Of a stretch of DNA of 37,344 nucleotides, positions 1 through 9,394 are shown piece by piece. The DNA comes from Psychrobacter lutiphocae DSM 21542 (GTDB taxonomy: Bacteria > Pseudomonadota > Gammaproteobacteria > Pseudomonadales > Moraxellaceae), in assembly GCF_000382145.1 (NCBI RefSeq), contig NZ_KB907650.1:1-37344 (forward strand), in the 5' to 3' direction. Made by a program: the position numbers and the translations under genes. The stretch's first letter is position 1. The number at the start of each line of letters is the position of its first letter. The notes under the pieces are model-generated. The model was not told the DNA's origin, ran no database searches, and saw nothing but the letters and a program-made list of their open reading frames with translations.

Positions 1-1
1 T

Positions 2-253
2 GCCAGTATTCATCATGCCAAGATTATCCAAGCTAGATTACCCATTTGGCAAGAACGAGGCTTGTTTATCTTTTATTTACCGCCTTATAGTCCGCATCTA
101 AATATCATTGAGCGGTTATGGAAGGAGGTAAAACAGGCTTGGCTAAGACCTTGTGATTATGTTTCTTTCGATACGTTGTCTTATGCAGTTAATCGGGTTT
201 TTGCTAATATTGGTGATTCCCTGTCGTTAAATTTTTCTACATTTAAAGTATAG
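2..253 (+). mobile_element. IS630-family transposase, C-terminal fragment (cut by window edge)
   Basis: The frame is open from base 2 to the stop at 251-253, so this is the last 83 codons of a gene that begins outside the window. Seen: ASIHHAK near the edge, which normally follows the second catalytic Asp of the DDE domain, then LPPYSPHLNIIERLWK, the IS630/Tc1-mariner block carrying the third catalytic residue (Glu of IIERLW). The TTG at 62 is only an internal codon and not a start. The element must end between the stop and the fadL-like stop at 315, because the neighbouring gene is intact; the AT-rich 254-314 stretch probably holds its terminal inverted repeat, but the other end is not visible for comparison. 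Confidence 0.85.
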
Positions 254-314
254 GTATTTAATTTTGTTCGATTACTTACTATTTTTTATTTAGGTATATA
301 GCAGAGTTATCCAG

Positions 315-1511
315 TTATTTTGAAGCGTATTCTAATTTTAAACCAACGACATAAGCATCATTGTTTTTAAACTTACCCATAGGAGCTTTGGTTGAAGATA
401 GTTGAGTATTCGCATCTCCTAACATAAGATACTTACCACCTAAAGCAACAGACCATTCTGGAGTAACATTATATTTAGCACCCAAACCAATACTGTAATA
501 TCCTTCAGCTGGACCCAATACTGTAACAGGATTCCCAGCGCCTTTATCCCAACCAATTGTTCCAGAAATTGCAAGTGCTGGAGATAGGCGCTTACCCAAT
601 CCTAATTCAAGCATATAAGAATCGTCTGAGTAGGCAACTAGAGGTGCTTCTTTTGCCCCCGTCAGTCTTTTTACACTACTCGATAATAAAGGAGGAGAGA
701 TTTTAAAATCCCCCCAAGGTACCCAGCGTGCTTTAGCAGTTAATAAGGTCGTAGGATTCAATCCAGTTTGAAAATCGATATTAACTGACTCAGGTAACTT
801 CAAAGGTGCTTTTTTAGTTTGTATGGCTCCCAAGGCAGGCATGTTTTCACCGAATTTAATATCATGCTCAATTTTTGATCGATAAGTCACTGCTAATTTT
901 AAGCCGATTTCAGGCTTGACATATGCTGCTCCAACCATATAACCATAATCTTGATCTTTAGCGAGATTTAGCGTATAACCATTTATCGCCGCTAAGTTAG
1001 CTAAGCTGCCTGTTCTCTCACCGCTCGCTAAATTTAGATCACCTTCAAGCTTGCTTAGGACAGGACCACCATACAGCCTAAAGTTGTCATTCTGGCCAAG
1101 CTTAAAGTTAACTAAACCCGTAAAGGTATCTGACTTGACACTTGCTTTAGTATGAATATTCCCATTCACCAAAGGGTTGTTATTACCTTCAACTTCAATT
1201 TCAGCACCAAAGGGTTGATCATAAAAAACCCCAATACTAACTTTGTCGTTTAAATCAGTTTTAACACCATAACCATAGCCATTATAATCTTGAGCAACTC
1301 CATCATATTTTCTAGTAACGCCGTTATCAGTATATTTCCCACTGGTTTTTGGGCTAATACGATAAGCACTAGCGTATGCGTAAGTACCCTCCTTAGTAAA
1401 CTCTGCACTTGGTTGACCAGAGCGATCAAGACCAGCAGCGCCAGCTATTGAAGCGAAAGACATTAGTGCTAAAGCACCAGCAAGTTGATTTATAGTGAAA
1501 GATTTTGACAT
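315..1511 (-). CDS. OmpP1/FadL-family outer-membrane hydrocarbon/fatty-acid channel
   Basis: A 398-residue outer-membrane protein. It begins with a Sec signal peptide (hydrophobic core about residues 8-24, cleavage expected at AGA-AGLDRSG near residue 25). The rest has the alternating, Gly/Tyr-rich pattern of a beta-barrel, with the AGLDRSGQPSA and GVFYDQPFGAEIE segments seen in FadL/OmpP1/TodX-like channels, which let long-chain fatty acids and other hydrophobic compounds cross the outer membrane. A GGAG ribosome site lies 8 bases before the ATG. It is the last gene of the beta-oxidation cluster, after the FadD-type ligase, which fits uptake followed by activation. The C-terminus (LEYASK) does not end in the usual aromatic residue. 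The exact substrate cannot be told from sequence. Confidence 0.85.
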   Translation of the reverse strand: MSKSFTINQLAGALALMSFASIAGAAGLDRSGQPSAEFTKEGTYAYASAYRISPKTSGKYTDNGVTRKYDGVAQDYNGYGYGVKTDLNDKVSIGVFYDQPFGAEIEVEGNNNPLVNGNIHTKASVKSDTFTGLVNFKLGQNDNFRLYGGPVLSKLEGDLNLASGERTGSLANLAAINGYTLNLAKDQDYGYMVGAAYVKPEIGLKLAVTYRSKIEHDIKFGENMPALGAIQTKKAPLKLPESVNIDFQTGLNPTTLLTAKARWVPWGDFKISPPLLSSSVKRLTGAKEAPLVAYSDDSYMLELGLGKRLSPALAISGTIGWDKGAGNPVTVLGPAEGYYSIGLGAKYNVTPEWSVALGGKYLMLGDANTQLSSTKAPMGKFKNNDAYVVGLKLEYASK

Positions 1512-1580
1512 TGTGCATTCTCCATTGCAGTATTATTAGTCACATCCATTGCGACTAAAAGAGGGTTGTAAATGAAGGTA

Positions 1581-1595
1581 AATAACAGCGTTATT
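1581..1595. promoter_or_regulatory. Short inverted repeat between fadD and the fadL-like gene
   Basis: AATAAC-AGC-GTTATT, 6-bp perfect arms around 3 bases, in the 113-bp gap before the fadL-like start. The loop is too small for a good terminator, so an operator is possible; no match to the TetR palindromes at 9293 and 9413 is seen. Weak on its own. Confidence 0.2.
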
Positions 1596-1624
1596 GACCT
1601 AATATGAAGCATTATTAAATTAAT

Positions 1625-3310
1625 CTATTTTTTATTACTTAAGGAACGTAATTTATGTCTTAGTATCTTGCCAACGGTAGACTTAGGGAGCTCATCTATA
1701 AACTCTATATGACGTGGACGTTTATAGCCAGCAAGGTTCTTTTTACAGAACTCATGTATCTCTTTTTTAGTTAAACTTGGGTCATCTTTAACGATGAAAA
1801 CTTTGACTGATTGACCTTGTGAATCACTATCAACTCCGACCACAGAACATTCTCTAACTTTGGGGTACATCTCAATAACCCCTTCAATTTCATTAGGATA
1901 AACATTGAAGCCGCTGACAATCAGCATGTCTTTCTTTCTATCAAGCAATTTGACATAGCCATTTTCGTCCATTGTACCAATGTCACCTGTCTTAAGATAA
2001 CCGTCCTTTGAAAAAAACTGGGTATTGTCAAGATTATGGTAACCTGAAATAACACTCCCCCCTTTAATTCCAATTTCGCCAACCTCTCCTACCTCTAATG
2101 CATTCTCGTCCTCATCTAAAATCTGTATGTCAACCCCTGGTAATGGCATGCCAATTGTACCGGTAAACTCAGTACTGGTAAGCGGATTAGCTGTGCCGAC
2201 ACCAAGAGTTTCTGACATACCCCATCCTTCAATAATAGGGACACCTGTGATTTCCTGCCATTTTCTCGCCATTTCAGGGGTCGCCGCCATACCGCCTGCT
2301 AAAGAGAGTTTAAGCTGGGAGAAATCAATGTCTTTAAATTTAGGATGTAATAATAGAGCATGGAATAAAGTATTTACTGCTGGTAGCATATGGAAAGGTT
2401 GCTTCTGTAATAGCTTAATAAATGCATCAATATCTCGAGGATTAGTCACGACCAATAAATGCTGACCCATTCGCATACCTAATACAGATATAATAAACGC
2501 AAATATATGATATAAAGGAAGCGCAACCACACAGGTCAGTTGTTCATTTGGGTTTTGGCTACGATAGATGGGTTTAAACCACTCTTCATATTGCATTGTG
2601 CCATAAACGACATTTTTATGGCTAATCAATATCCCTTTAGCCACACCAGTAGTACCACCAGTATACTGAATCATCGCTAAATCATCCGCTTTAACATCAG
2701 GACGAGAATAGCTTAGGGTTTTAGCATCACTCAATATGGATCTGAATTGATACACCTCATAATTTGAGTTTGAGCTTAAACGGTACGCTGGGACTGCTTT
2801 TTTGATATGCTTAGCCGCAAAGTTAACAAGGGTGCCTTTTACCGAGCCCAACATATCTCCAATAGGACTGATAATAACCTTTTCAATGGCGGTATGCGCT
2901 ACAATAGTTTCTAAAGTATGACAAAAAGGTTCTAGAATAAATATTATTTTAGCATCTGAATCAACAAGCTGATGTTTGAGCTCGCGTGACGTATAGAGTG
3001 GATTAATAAGAGTAAGTACCATCCCAGCCCTTAAGGCACCTATTATAATAGGCAGATACTGATTTACATTAGGCATCATCAAGGCAATTGATGAGCCTTT
3101 TGTTAAACCTAAACTTTGAATCCAAGATGCAATTTTAAGAGATATTTCATCAACTTGGGCATAGGTGTATGAAACTCCCATATTTGTCATGAGATCTTTA
3201 GTTGCAAACTTTTTTAGAGTAGCATCGAAAAAATCAATTAATGTTTCATCGACTTGAGGAATATCCGAGGCAATACCCTCTGGATAATTTTTAGTCCAAA
3301 ACTTTGTCAT
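1625..3310 (-). CDS. fadD: Long-chain fatty acid-CoA ligase (FadD type)
   Basis: A 561-residue ANL-superfamily acyl-CoA synthetase, the same length as E. coli FadD. It activates fatty acids to acyl-CoA with ATP and CoA in the cytoplasm. Motifs seen: the AMP-binding loop YTGGTTGVAKG at 216-226, GWGMSE at 362-367, TGD at 441-443, the FACS signature DRKKDMLIVSGFNVYPNEIE around 457-476, and the C-terminal catalytic Lys of PKSTVGKIL (K548). A GGAAGGTG ribosome site precedes the ATG. It lies between the racemase-like gene (94-bp gap) and the FadL-like channel, and is probably co-transcribed with the whole beta-oxidation set. The motifs put the family beyond doubt; chain-length preference is inferred from the neighbours. 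Confidence 0.92.
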   Translation of the reverse strand: MTKFWTKNYPEGIASDIPQVDETLIDFFDATLKKFATKDLMTNMGVSYTYAQVDEISLKIASWIQSLGLTKGSSIALMMPNVNQYLPIIIGALRAGMVLTLINPLYTSRELKHQLVDSDAKIIFILEPFCHTLETIVAHTAIEKVIISPIGDMLGSVKGTLVNFAAKHIKKAVPAYRLSSNSNYEVYQFRSILSDAKTLSYSRPDVKADDLAMIQYTGGTTGVAKGILISHKNVVYGTMQYEEWFKPIYRSQNPNEQLTCVVALPLYHIFAFIISVLGMRMGQHLLVVTNPRDIDAFIKLLQKQPFHMLPAVNTLFHALLLHPKFKDIDFSQLKLSLAGGMAATPEMARKWQEITGVPIIEGWGMSETLGVGTANPLTSTEFTGTIGMPLPGVDIQILDEDENALEVGEVGEIGIKGGSVISGYHNLDNTQFFSKDGYLKTGDIGTMDENGYVKLLDRKKDMLIVSGFNVYPNEIEGVIEMYPKVRECSVVGVDSDSQGQSVKVFIVKDDPSLTKKEIHEFCKKNLAGYKRPRHIEFIDELPKSTVGKILRHKLRSLSNKK

Positions 3311-3404
3311 ATTTCACCTTCCATAGTTAATTAACACACTTCAGCCTTAAAGTAATGTGTCCAACATAGATTTAAATAACTCGCTTAACCCAAACCACCC
3401 AGAT

Positions 3405-4475
3405 CTAGCTTACGACTTGCCAACCAGCAGTCGCCCCATATTCATCCTGATGAGCAAAAAGAGGATGATTTTGAGCCTCTGCAAGCGTTAAAACTGGTGT
3501 AACGCAGACATCCACCTGCTCAAAAAGACTTGACCAGTGTGATAAGGGTTGACTTGCAAACGTTTCAGCAATGGTCTGCATTGCTGATCGACTCTCAGGC
3601 ATATTTGGTAAAACACCACGTTGCCAATGTGTATTTTTTAGATCTGGAAGATCTAATACGTCGCATAACCCTTGCCAAAACTTTAACTCAAGAGAACCGA
3701 CCGCCATATATCTATCGTCTTTGGTTTTATAAAGACGATAACAAGGCAGTAAGCCGCCTAAGAAGTCATGCTGCGGAGCCGGCTTCTTGCCCGTCATCTG
3801 TTCAATCAATTTGCCAGTTGCTTTTGGCATAACTAGATGATTGTACAAACTGTGCGTCATGCTGGTGTTAATGTGTCTACCTTTACCGGTATTTTTCGCA
3901 GCAATCACAGCCGCTAAAAGTGCGATAACGGCCGTATCACTACCCCCCGCTAGATCTGCAAACTGCACATTAGGCATCGCTTGATCACCATCGGATGATT
4001 TAAGCTGATCTAGAACACCACTAAGCGCCATAAAGTTAATATCATGTCCTGCTTTATTGCTCCAATCATGATTAACAGTTTCACCTTCAGTGATACCGTA
4101 CCCCGTAATAGAGACAATAACCAGTTTAGGATTAATGTCATGCAAAGCGGTTGCATCCAATCCCATGCCTTCTAAGACGCCTGGACGAAAACTATCAAGC
4201 ATGACATCTGCATTTTTGAGATGCTCTTTAATAGTAGCAATGCCTTCTGGATCACGGAAATCGACTTTAAGTGTCGTTTTTCCGTGATTTAAAGCTTTGA
4301 ATAGCTCACCAAATGCGCGCGCAGGATCACCATTCATAGGTTCTATTTTGACAATTTCTGCACCTAGGTCTGCAAGCAATCTGGTTGCAAAGGGTCCAGG
4401 TAGGTTGCGGGTTAAGTCAACAACCTTTAAACCTTGTAAGCAGTCAGCCATTGGATTTGATAACTTGCTAGTCAT
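3405..4475 (-). CDS. CaiB/BaiF-superfamily protein, alpha-methylacyl-CoA racemase-like
   Basis: Family III CoA-transferase fold, 356 residues from the chosen start. The ATG at 4475 is preferred over one at 4496 because AGGAG sits 7 bases upstream of it; it overlaps the previous gene's stop by 8 bases, suggesting translational coupling. The segment NKAGHDINFMALSG and, 30 residues on, FADLAGG carry a His (H144) and Asp (D174) with the same spacing as the catalytic pair of alpha-methylacyl-CoA racemases (H126/D156 in the mycobacterial enzyme). This favours a racemase over a plain CoA-transferase, where only the Asp is needed. The predicted job is inverting the 2-methyl centre of branched acyl-CoAs so that the (2S)-specific dehydrogenase can use them. 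Automatic annotation would probably say CoA-transferase. Confidence 0.8.
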   Translation of the reverse strand: MTSKLSNPMADCLQGLKVVDLTRNLPGPFATRLLADLGAEIVKIEPMNGDPARAFGELFKALNHGKTTLKVDFRDPEGIATIKEHLKNADVMLDSFRPGVLEGMGLDATALHDINPKLVIVSITGYGITEGETVNHDWSNKAGHDINFMALSGVLDQLKSSDGDQAMPNVQFADLAGGSDTAVIALLAAVIAAKNTGKGRHINTSMTHSLYNHLVMPKATGKLIEQMTGKKPAPQHDFLGGLLPCYRLYKTKDDRYMAVGSLELKFWQGLCDVLDLPDLKNTHWQRGVLPNMPESRSAMQTIAETFASQPLSHWSSLFEQVDVCVTPVLTLAEAQNHPLFAHQDEYGATAGWQVVS

Positions 4476-6639
4476 CGTTAAACTCCTGATTAGCATCCGC
4501 CATCTTAACTAAAATAGCAGCAGGCTCAAAACGTTCACCATAAGCAGCAGCTAATTCGCGACTACGTTCGACAAATCGCTTAACACCAATCGAGTTAATA
4601 AATTGTAGCGTGCCGCCTTGATTTGGTGCAAAACCCCACCCAAAGATTGAGCCTACGTTAGCATCTGCAACTGAGCGCACAACATTTTCTTCATAGCACT
4701 TAGCCGTTTCATTGGCTTGTACGTATAGCAGGCGATCTACTAAATCTTGTTGCGACGGTTGTTCATCTTTAGTTGGATACAAGTCAGTCAATTCAGACCA
4801 CAAGTGTTTTTCACCGTTTTCAGGATAATCATAAAATCCTTTGCCAACCTTTTTACCTTCACGGCCTAACTCTTGCACCATTTTTTCAATCACTGGTTGA
4901 GCAGGATGCGCGGTAAAAGTCTTACCTTCCGCTTCTAAAGCTCGTTTAGCCTGCTGCATAACGTGTAATGACAAACTTAATGACACTTCATCTTGCAGTG
5001 CTAAAGGAGGCATTGGCATACCAGACTTCATACCTGCCACTTCAATACTGCGTGGATGAATACCTTCACCTAGCATTGCAATACCTTCTGATACATAGGT
5101 ACCAAATACGCGTGATGTATAGAAGCCGCGGCTGTCATTTACCACAATTGGCGTTTTTGAAATTTGACCCACAAAATCGAAGCTTTTTGCTAATGTGGCA
5201 TCGTCTGTCTTTTCACCAACGATAATCTCAACCAATGGCATTTTATCAACAGGTGAGAAGAAGTGAAGACCGATAAACTGATTGGGTCGTTTGCTGGCTT
5301 GTGCCAACTGAGTGATCGGGAGCGTTGAGGTATTAGAAGCATAAATTGCTGTTTCTGGAATGACAGCTTCTGCATTTCGGGTACATTCGGCTTTAATGTC
5401 AATATCTTCAAATACCGCTTCGATAATTAAATCGCAGCCCTCTAAATCGTCATAAGATACCGTGGTTTTAATACGTGATAACAAGGCCTCTTTTTTCTCT
5501 TGGTTTGAACGGCCACGGCTGATAGCTTTGTCAAGCAAATTGGTCGAGTAGCTTTTTCCTTTTTCGGCACCTTCGATACTGGTATCTAATAGGACGACAT
5601 CAATACCTGCTTTAGCTGAAACATAGGCAATACCAGCACCCATCATACCAGCACCTAAGATACCAACCTTGCTAACTTTAGATCTCTCAAACCCTTCAGG
5701 ACGTGATTGACCTTTTTTGATATTGTTCAGTTGCTTCCACAAGGTATTAATCATATTTGTAGATTCAGGTGACAATGCACAAGCGACAAAATAACGAGAC
5801 TCAATTTCAAGTCCATTATCAATATCTACTAAGCAGCCCTCAAACACACATGACATGATATGAACAATTGCAGGATAATTACCATGTGACTTTTGATTTG
5901 CCATAGCAGGTGCAATAGAGAAAACCTGAGCAACTTTAGGATGCTTACTGTCACCACCTGGTATTTTAAATCCTTTTTGATCCCAAGGCTGACTAACTTT
6001 AGGGTTATCTTTAATCCATTGTTTTGCTTGAGCAAGCATATCTTCTTTGTCGCTAGCAACGGCATTCAATAGACCGATTTCAAGAGCTTGCTGTGGACGT
6101 AGCTCTTTGCCTTGGGTCATCATCTCTAACGCTTTTTGAATACCGACAATGCGTGGTAAACGTTGAGTACCGCCTCCACCGGGCAGCAAGCCAAGTTTAA
6201 CTTCTGGCAAACCAATCTTAGTTTTAGGTGAATCAACGGCAATACGATAATGACAGGCTAAAGCGAGCTCCAAACCGCCACCTAAAGCCGTACCAGTAAG
6301 AGCAGCAACAACAGGCTTACCTGCTTTCTCAAGTTTACGTAGACTGGTTTTCAAGTCTTCTACTAAATCAAAAGCTTGTTCAGCAGACTCAATTTCTGCC
6401 AGTTGGTCAATATCAGCACCAACCACAAAGGTAGACTTCCCAGAGGTTAATATCAAACCTTTGGCTTCTTCATCGGTAATAAAAGCATCAGTTAAAGAGG
6501 CAAAAGCTTCATTAAAGCCCTCACCAATAACATTCATTTTACGATCCGCTTGATCGATAGTAACAGTAACAACGCCGTTGTCAGCTTCTGCTGTAAAGTT
6601 ATTTAGGGCGTTAATGGCCTTTACGCTAGCTATACTCAT
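4468..6639 (-). CDS. Bifunctional enoyl-CoA hydratase / 3-hydroxyacyl-CoA dehydrogenase (FadB/FadJ type)
   Basis: A 723-residue alpha-subunit of the beta-oxidation complex. N-terminal crotonase domain (about 1-200): GTALGGGLELALACHYRIA with Glu124 and GLPEVKLGLLPGGGGTQRLP with Glu146, the two hydratase glutamates. From about 324 the NAD-binding Rossmann motif GILGAGMMGAGIAY, then ASNTSTLPI and GLHFFSPVDKMPLVE with the dehydrogenase His459, and the C-terminal dehydrogenase domains. It hydrates trans-2-enoyl-CoA and oxidises the resulting 3-hydroxyacyl-CoA. The thiolase gene lies directly upstream, the usual partner. AAGGATATAA precedes the ATG. A second fadBA pair elsewhere in the genome is likely, so no symbol is assigned. 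Confidence 0.93.
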   Translation of the reverse strand: MSIASVKAINALNNFTAEADNGVVTVTIDQADRKMNVIGEGFNEAFASLTDAFITDEEAKGLILTSGKSTFVVGADIDQLAEIESAEQAFDLVEDLKTSLRKLEKAGKPVVAALTGTALGGGLELALACHYRIAVDSPKTKIGLPEVKLGLLPGGGGTQRLPRIVGIQKALEMMTQGKELRPQQALEIGLLNAVASDKEDMLAQAKQWIKDNPKVSQPWDQKGFKIPGGDSKHPKVAQVFSIAPAMANQKSHGNYPAIVHIMSCVFEGCLVDIDNGLEIESRYFVACALSPESTNMINTLWKQLNNIKKGQSRPEGFERSKVSKVGILGAGMMGAGIAYVSAKAGIDVVLLDTSIEGAEKGKSYSTNLLDKAISRGRSNQEKKEALLSRIKTTVSYDDLEGCDLIIEAVFEDIDIKAECTRNAEAVIPETAIYASNTSTLPITQLAQASKRPNQFIGLHFFSPVDKMPLVEIIVGEKTDDATLAKSFDFVGQISKTPIVVNDSRGFYTSRVFGTYVSEGIAMLGEGIHPRSIEVAGMKSGMPMPPLALQDEVSLSLSLHVMQQAKRALEAEGKTFTAHPAQPVIEKMVQELGREGKKVGKGFYDYPENGEKHLWSELTDLYPTKDEQPSQQDLVDRLLYVQANETAKCYEENVVRSVADANVGSIFGWGFAPNQGGTLQFINSIGVKRFVERSRELAAAYGERFEPAAILVKMADANQEFNDD

Positions 6640-6728
6640 TTTATATCCTTATTCATTATGCGCTAATTCAATATGCGTACGTTATTTCCATGTCTTGGAT
6701 TCACTAAATATTAGGGTCAAGATCTGAG

Positions 6729-6760
6729 ACACGCTTAATATTACACACGCTCAATAATAG
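6729..6760. repeat. Degenerate 16-bp tandem duplication spanning the thiolase stop codon
   Basis: 6729-6744 and 6745-6760 are adjacent 16-bp copies with 3 mismatches (shared core ACACGCT.AATA.TA). The stop of the thiolase gene (6741-6743) lies inside the first copy. It is one of about ten stop-proximal duplications in the window. Confidence 0.5.
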
Positions 6761-7949
6761 TTGCGATACCCATACCACCACCAACACATAGTGTAATCAT
6801 GGCTGTATTTAGGTCACGACGTTCAAGCTCATCCAGTACTGTAGTCACTAGCATCGCTCCAGTAGCACCTAAGGGATGTCCCATAGCAATAGCGCCGCCA
6901 TTAACATTGACTTTATCAAGCGACACACCTAGGTCTGCAGCAGTATTCATTGGAACGACAGCAAATGCTTCGTTAATTTCCCATAAATCAATATCACTGG
7001 CCGTCATACCTGCTTTACTAAGTGCCTTCAGACACGCTGGCGTTGGACCTGTTAACATAATAGTTGGTTCAGAACCGATGACTGAAGCCATAGTGATCTT
7101 AGCACGAGGTTTAAGGTTTGCTTTTTCGCCTGCCGCTTTGCTACCGACTAAACAAAGTGCTGAGCCGTCTACGATACCTGATGAGTTACCTGCATGATGG
7201 ACATGATTCACTTTTTCGATAGTGGTATATTTATCAAGTATTACACTATCAAAGCCCATTTTACCAGGCATAATAAAGGAGGGATTTAGACCTGCTAAAG
7301 TCTCTACGGAAGTATTAGGACGGATGGTCTCATCTTTGTCCAATAACAGCATACCGTTAATATCCGTTACTGGAACGACGGACTTATCATAGTAGCCCTT
7401 TTCCCAAGCAGCAGCAGCTCTTTTATGAGATTCAGTGGCAAAGGCGTCAACGTCTTCACGGGTAAAACCACGTAACGTTGCAATAGCATCTGCGCCAACA
7501 CCTTGGGGTACAAATTGCGTTGCATCATTAACACGAGGATCCATATACCAAGCCCCACCGTCTGAACCCATAGGTACACGGCTCATTGATTCTACACCGC
7601 CAGCCACAACCATATCTTCCATACCAGACATGACTTTAGTAGCAGCTAAGTTGATAGACTCTAAGCCTGATGCACAAAAACGAGATAGTGTAACGCCTGC
7701 CACACTTTCATCCCAATCAGCATCAATAATTGCAATACGTGCGATATCAGAACCCTGCTCCCCTACCGGAGTAACACAACCTAATACCAGATCGTCAACC
7801 AAACTGGTATCAAGATCATGACGTTTCTGCATCTCTTTTAATAAGGTACGCACCAACCATATTGGCGTTGCTTGATGTAACGAACCCTCTTTTTTACCTT
7901 TGCCACGTGGTGTACGAATGGCATCATAGATATAGGCAACTTCAGTCAT
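6741..7949 (-). CDS. Acetyl-CoA C-acyltransferase (3-ketoacyl-CoA thiolase)
   Basis: A 402-residue thiolase that cleaves 3-ketoacyl-CoA with CoA to acetyl-CoA and a shortened acyl-CoA. With a 2-methyl-branched chain it releases propionyl-CoA instead. Seen: nucleophilic Cys92 in [23 protein letters not shown], His358 in [16 protein letters not shown], and Cys388 in TLCVGGGMG. These are the complete thiolase catalytic set. An AAAGGAT ribosome site precedes the ATG. It sits between acyl-CoA dehydrogenase and the FadB/FadJ-like gene, so the four core steps are encoded side by side. Biosynthetic (PhaA-like) thiolase is less likely given the neighbours. Confidence 0.92.
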   Translation of the reverse strand: MTEVAYIYDAIRTPRGKGKKEGSLHQATPIWLVRTLLKEMQKRHDLDTSLVDDLVLGCVTPVGEQGSDIARIAIIDADWDESVAGVTLSRFCASGLESINLAATKVMSGMEDMVVAGGVESMSRVPMGSDGGAWYMDPRVNDATQFVPQGVGADAIATLRGFTREDVDAFATESHKRAAAAWEKGYYDKSVVPVTDINGMLLLDKDETIRPNTSVETLAGLNPSFIMPGKMGFDSVILDKYTTIEKVNHVHHAGNSSGIVDGSALCLVGSKAAGEKANLKPRAKITMASVIGSEPTIMLTGPTPACLKALSKAGMTASDIDLWEINEAFAVVPMNTAADLGVSLDKVNVNGGAIAMGHPLGATGAMLVTTVLDELERRDLNTAMITLCVGGGMGIATIIERV

Positions 7950-8100
7950 ATAAATCCTTTTTTAAATCCGTTTAAATTGTTTAAAATCGTTTATGAAATT
8001 TTGTAAGCGACACGTTTGAGTCGCTCACAAAATAAGCGATGTAACACGATGCTATTAAGTCTAAAAACTTACATAGGAGTTTAATAGAAAACTTAAATGA

Positions 8101-9252
8101 TTACATAAAACGTGATGCAAGCTCTTTCATGATCTCATTGGTGCCACCGTAGATTTTCTGGACTCTTGAATCAGCATACATACGGGCAATTGGGTACTCA
8201 CTCATATAGCCATAACCACCAAATAATTGTAAGCACTCATCCATAGCTTTACACTGTTTTTCAGTTACCCAGTATTTAATTAATGATGCCTGAGGTGCGG
8301 TTAATTTACCTTCGATCATCGCTTCAACAGCAGAGTCACATAATGCTTTCACTGCTAAATAGTCTGCTTGAACTTCCGCAAGCTTAAAGCGGGTATTTTG
8401 GAACTTCCAAATTGGGCGACCAAATGCTTCACGCTGTTTAACGTAATCTAAAGTTAGCTCTAAAGCTAATTTGATAGCACCACAACCGCTTAATGCAATA
8501 ATGAGACGCTCTTGAGGCAGCTCTTGCATCATTTGAATAAACCCAAGACCTTCGACACCCCCTAGTACATTTTTTTGAGGTACACGTACATTACTAAAGA
8601 ATAACTCTGAAGTATCTTGTGCAGAAAGACCAGTTTTCTTAAGATTGCGGCCTCGCTCAAAACCTTCAAGCCCCTCCGTTTCAACGCCGATAAGTGAAAC
8701 GCCCTGTGCACCCTTTTCACGGTCAGTTTTACAAGCCAATATAATTAAGTTGGCGTGTTGACCGTTGGTAATAAATGTTTTTGAACCGTTGATAATATAA
8801 TCATCACCATCTTTAACGGCATAGGTTTTAATAGCTTGTAAATCTGAGCCTGTTGTCGGTTCAGTCATAGCGATTGCACCAACCAATTCACCAGTAGCCA
8901 TTTTTGGTAGCCATGCTTTTTTCTGTTCTTCAGTACCATGTTTCAAAATATAAGGAGCAACGATACCAGAGTGCACCATACCACCAAATCCAGATTGGTT
9001 AGCTTGAGCTTGAGCAAGAAGAATCGCTGCTTCGTGACCGAAGTCACCGCCGCCGCCACCGTACTCTTCAGGCATTGATGCACATAAAAAGCCCATTTCA
9101 CCCGCTTCATTCCATGCTTCACGGTCAATCATACCGTTTTCACGCCACTGCTCGTCTTTATCTTCCCAACTTTGGAACAACTTTAAGGCACTGTCATATA
9201 CCATTTCATGTTCTTCAGTCATCCAATTGCTTTTAAACGTATCAATACCCAT
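8101..9252 (-). CDS. Acyl-CoA dehydrogenase
   Basis: A 383-residue FAD flavoprotein doing the first step of beta-oxidation (acyl-CoA to trans-2-enoyl-CoA, electrons to ETF). The ATG at 9252 (MGIDTFKSNW) is chosen because AAGGA lies 8 bases upstream; a longer frame from a GTG at 9270 would bury that ribosome site. Motifs: AMTEPTTGSDLQAIKT (FAD/substrate), ITNGQHANL, REAFGRPIWKFQ, and the C-terminal QLFGGYGYMSEYPIARMYAD followed by IYGGTNEIMKE, whose Glu (E373) is at the usual catalytic-base position. It is first in the minus-strand cluster and faces the TetR gene across a 193-bp control region. Confidence 0.93.
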   Translation of the reverse strand: MGIDTFKSNWMTEEHEMVYDSALKLFQSWEDKDEQWRENGMIDREAWNEAGEMGFLCASMPEEYGGGGGDFGHEAAILLAQAQANQSGFGGMVHSGIVAPYILKHGTEEQKKAWLPKMATGELVGAIAMTEPTTGSDLQAIKTYAVKDGDDYIINGSKTFITNGQHANLIILACKTDREKGAQGVSLIGVETEGLEGFERGRNLKKTGLSAQDTSELFFSNVRVPQKNVLGGVEGLGFIQMMQELPQERLIIALSGCGAIKLALELTLDYVKQREAFGRPIWKFQNTRFKLAEVQADYLAVKALCDSAVEAMIEGKLTAPQASLIKYWVTEKQCKAMDECLQLFGGYGYMSEYPIARMYADSRVQKIYGGTNEIMKELASRFM

Positions 9253-9282
9253 CTCGTTAATCCTTAACACATAAATTAGTTG

Positions 9283-9311
9283 ATTGTATTAATGGTAATA
9301 ATTATTACCAA
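9283..9311 (-). promoter_or_regulatory. Probable sigma70 promoter of the beta-oxidation operon
   Basis: On the minus strand TTGGTA (9311-9306), 17 bases, then TACAAT (9288-9283), 4/6 and 5/6 matches to the consensus hexamers. It is correctly placed about 30 bases upstream of the acyl-CoA dehydrogenase start. The perfect palindrome 9293-9310 covers the spacer and most of the -35, a position where a bound TetR protein would block RNA polymerase. Confidence 0.5.
9293..9310. promoter_or_regulatory. Perfect 18-bp palindrome, likely TetR operator (beta-oxidation side)
   Basis: TGGTAATAATTATTACCA reads identically on both strands. It lies 41 bp upstream of the acyl-CoA dehydrogenase start in the region shared with the divergent TetR gene. 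Its size and symmetry fit a dimeric TetR-family repressor, and it shares the TAAT/ATTA half-site pattern with the palindrome at 9413. Release by acyl-CoA would be the natural logic, but that is inference. Confidence 0.6.
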
Positions 9312-9394
9312 AAAATATTACAATAGATTTGGAGCAAAACTCATATCTATCACTGCTTACCGTTCAATCTTACAAAAGTTTATTTTGCTAAGCA

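Noticed and set aside
4476..4496. Upstream ATG (MLIRSLT) for the racemase-like gene
   Set aside because: AGGAG lies inside this stretch at the right distance for the ATG at 4475, which also gives the usual stop-start overlap with the preceding gene.
9253..9270. GTG start for acyl-CoA dehydrogenase
   Set aside because: It would place the AAGGA ribosome site inside the coding region; the ATG at 9252 has correct spacing.
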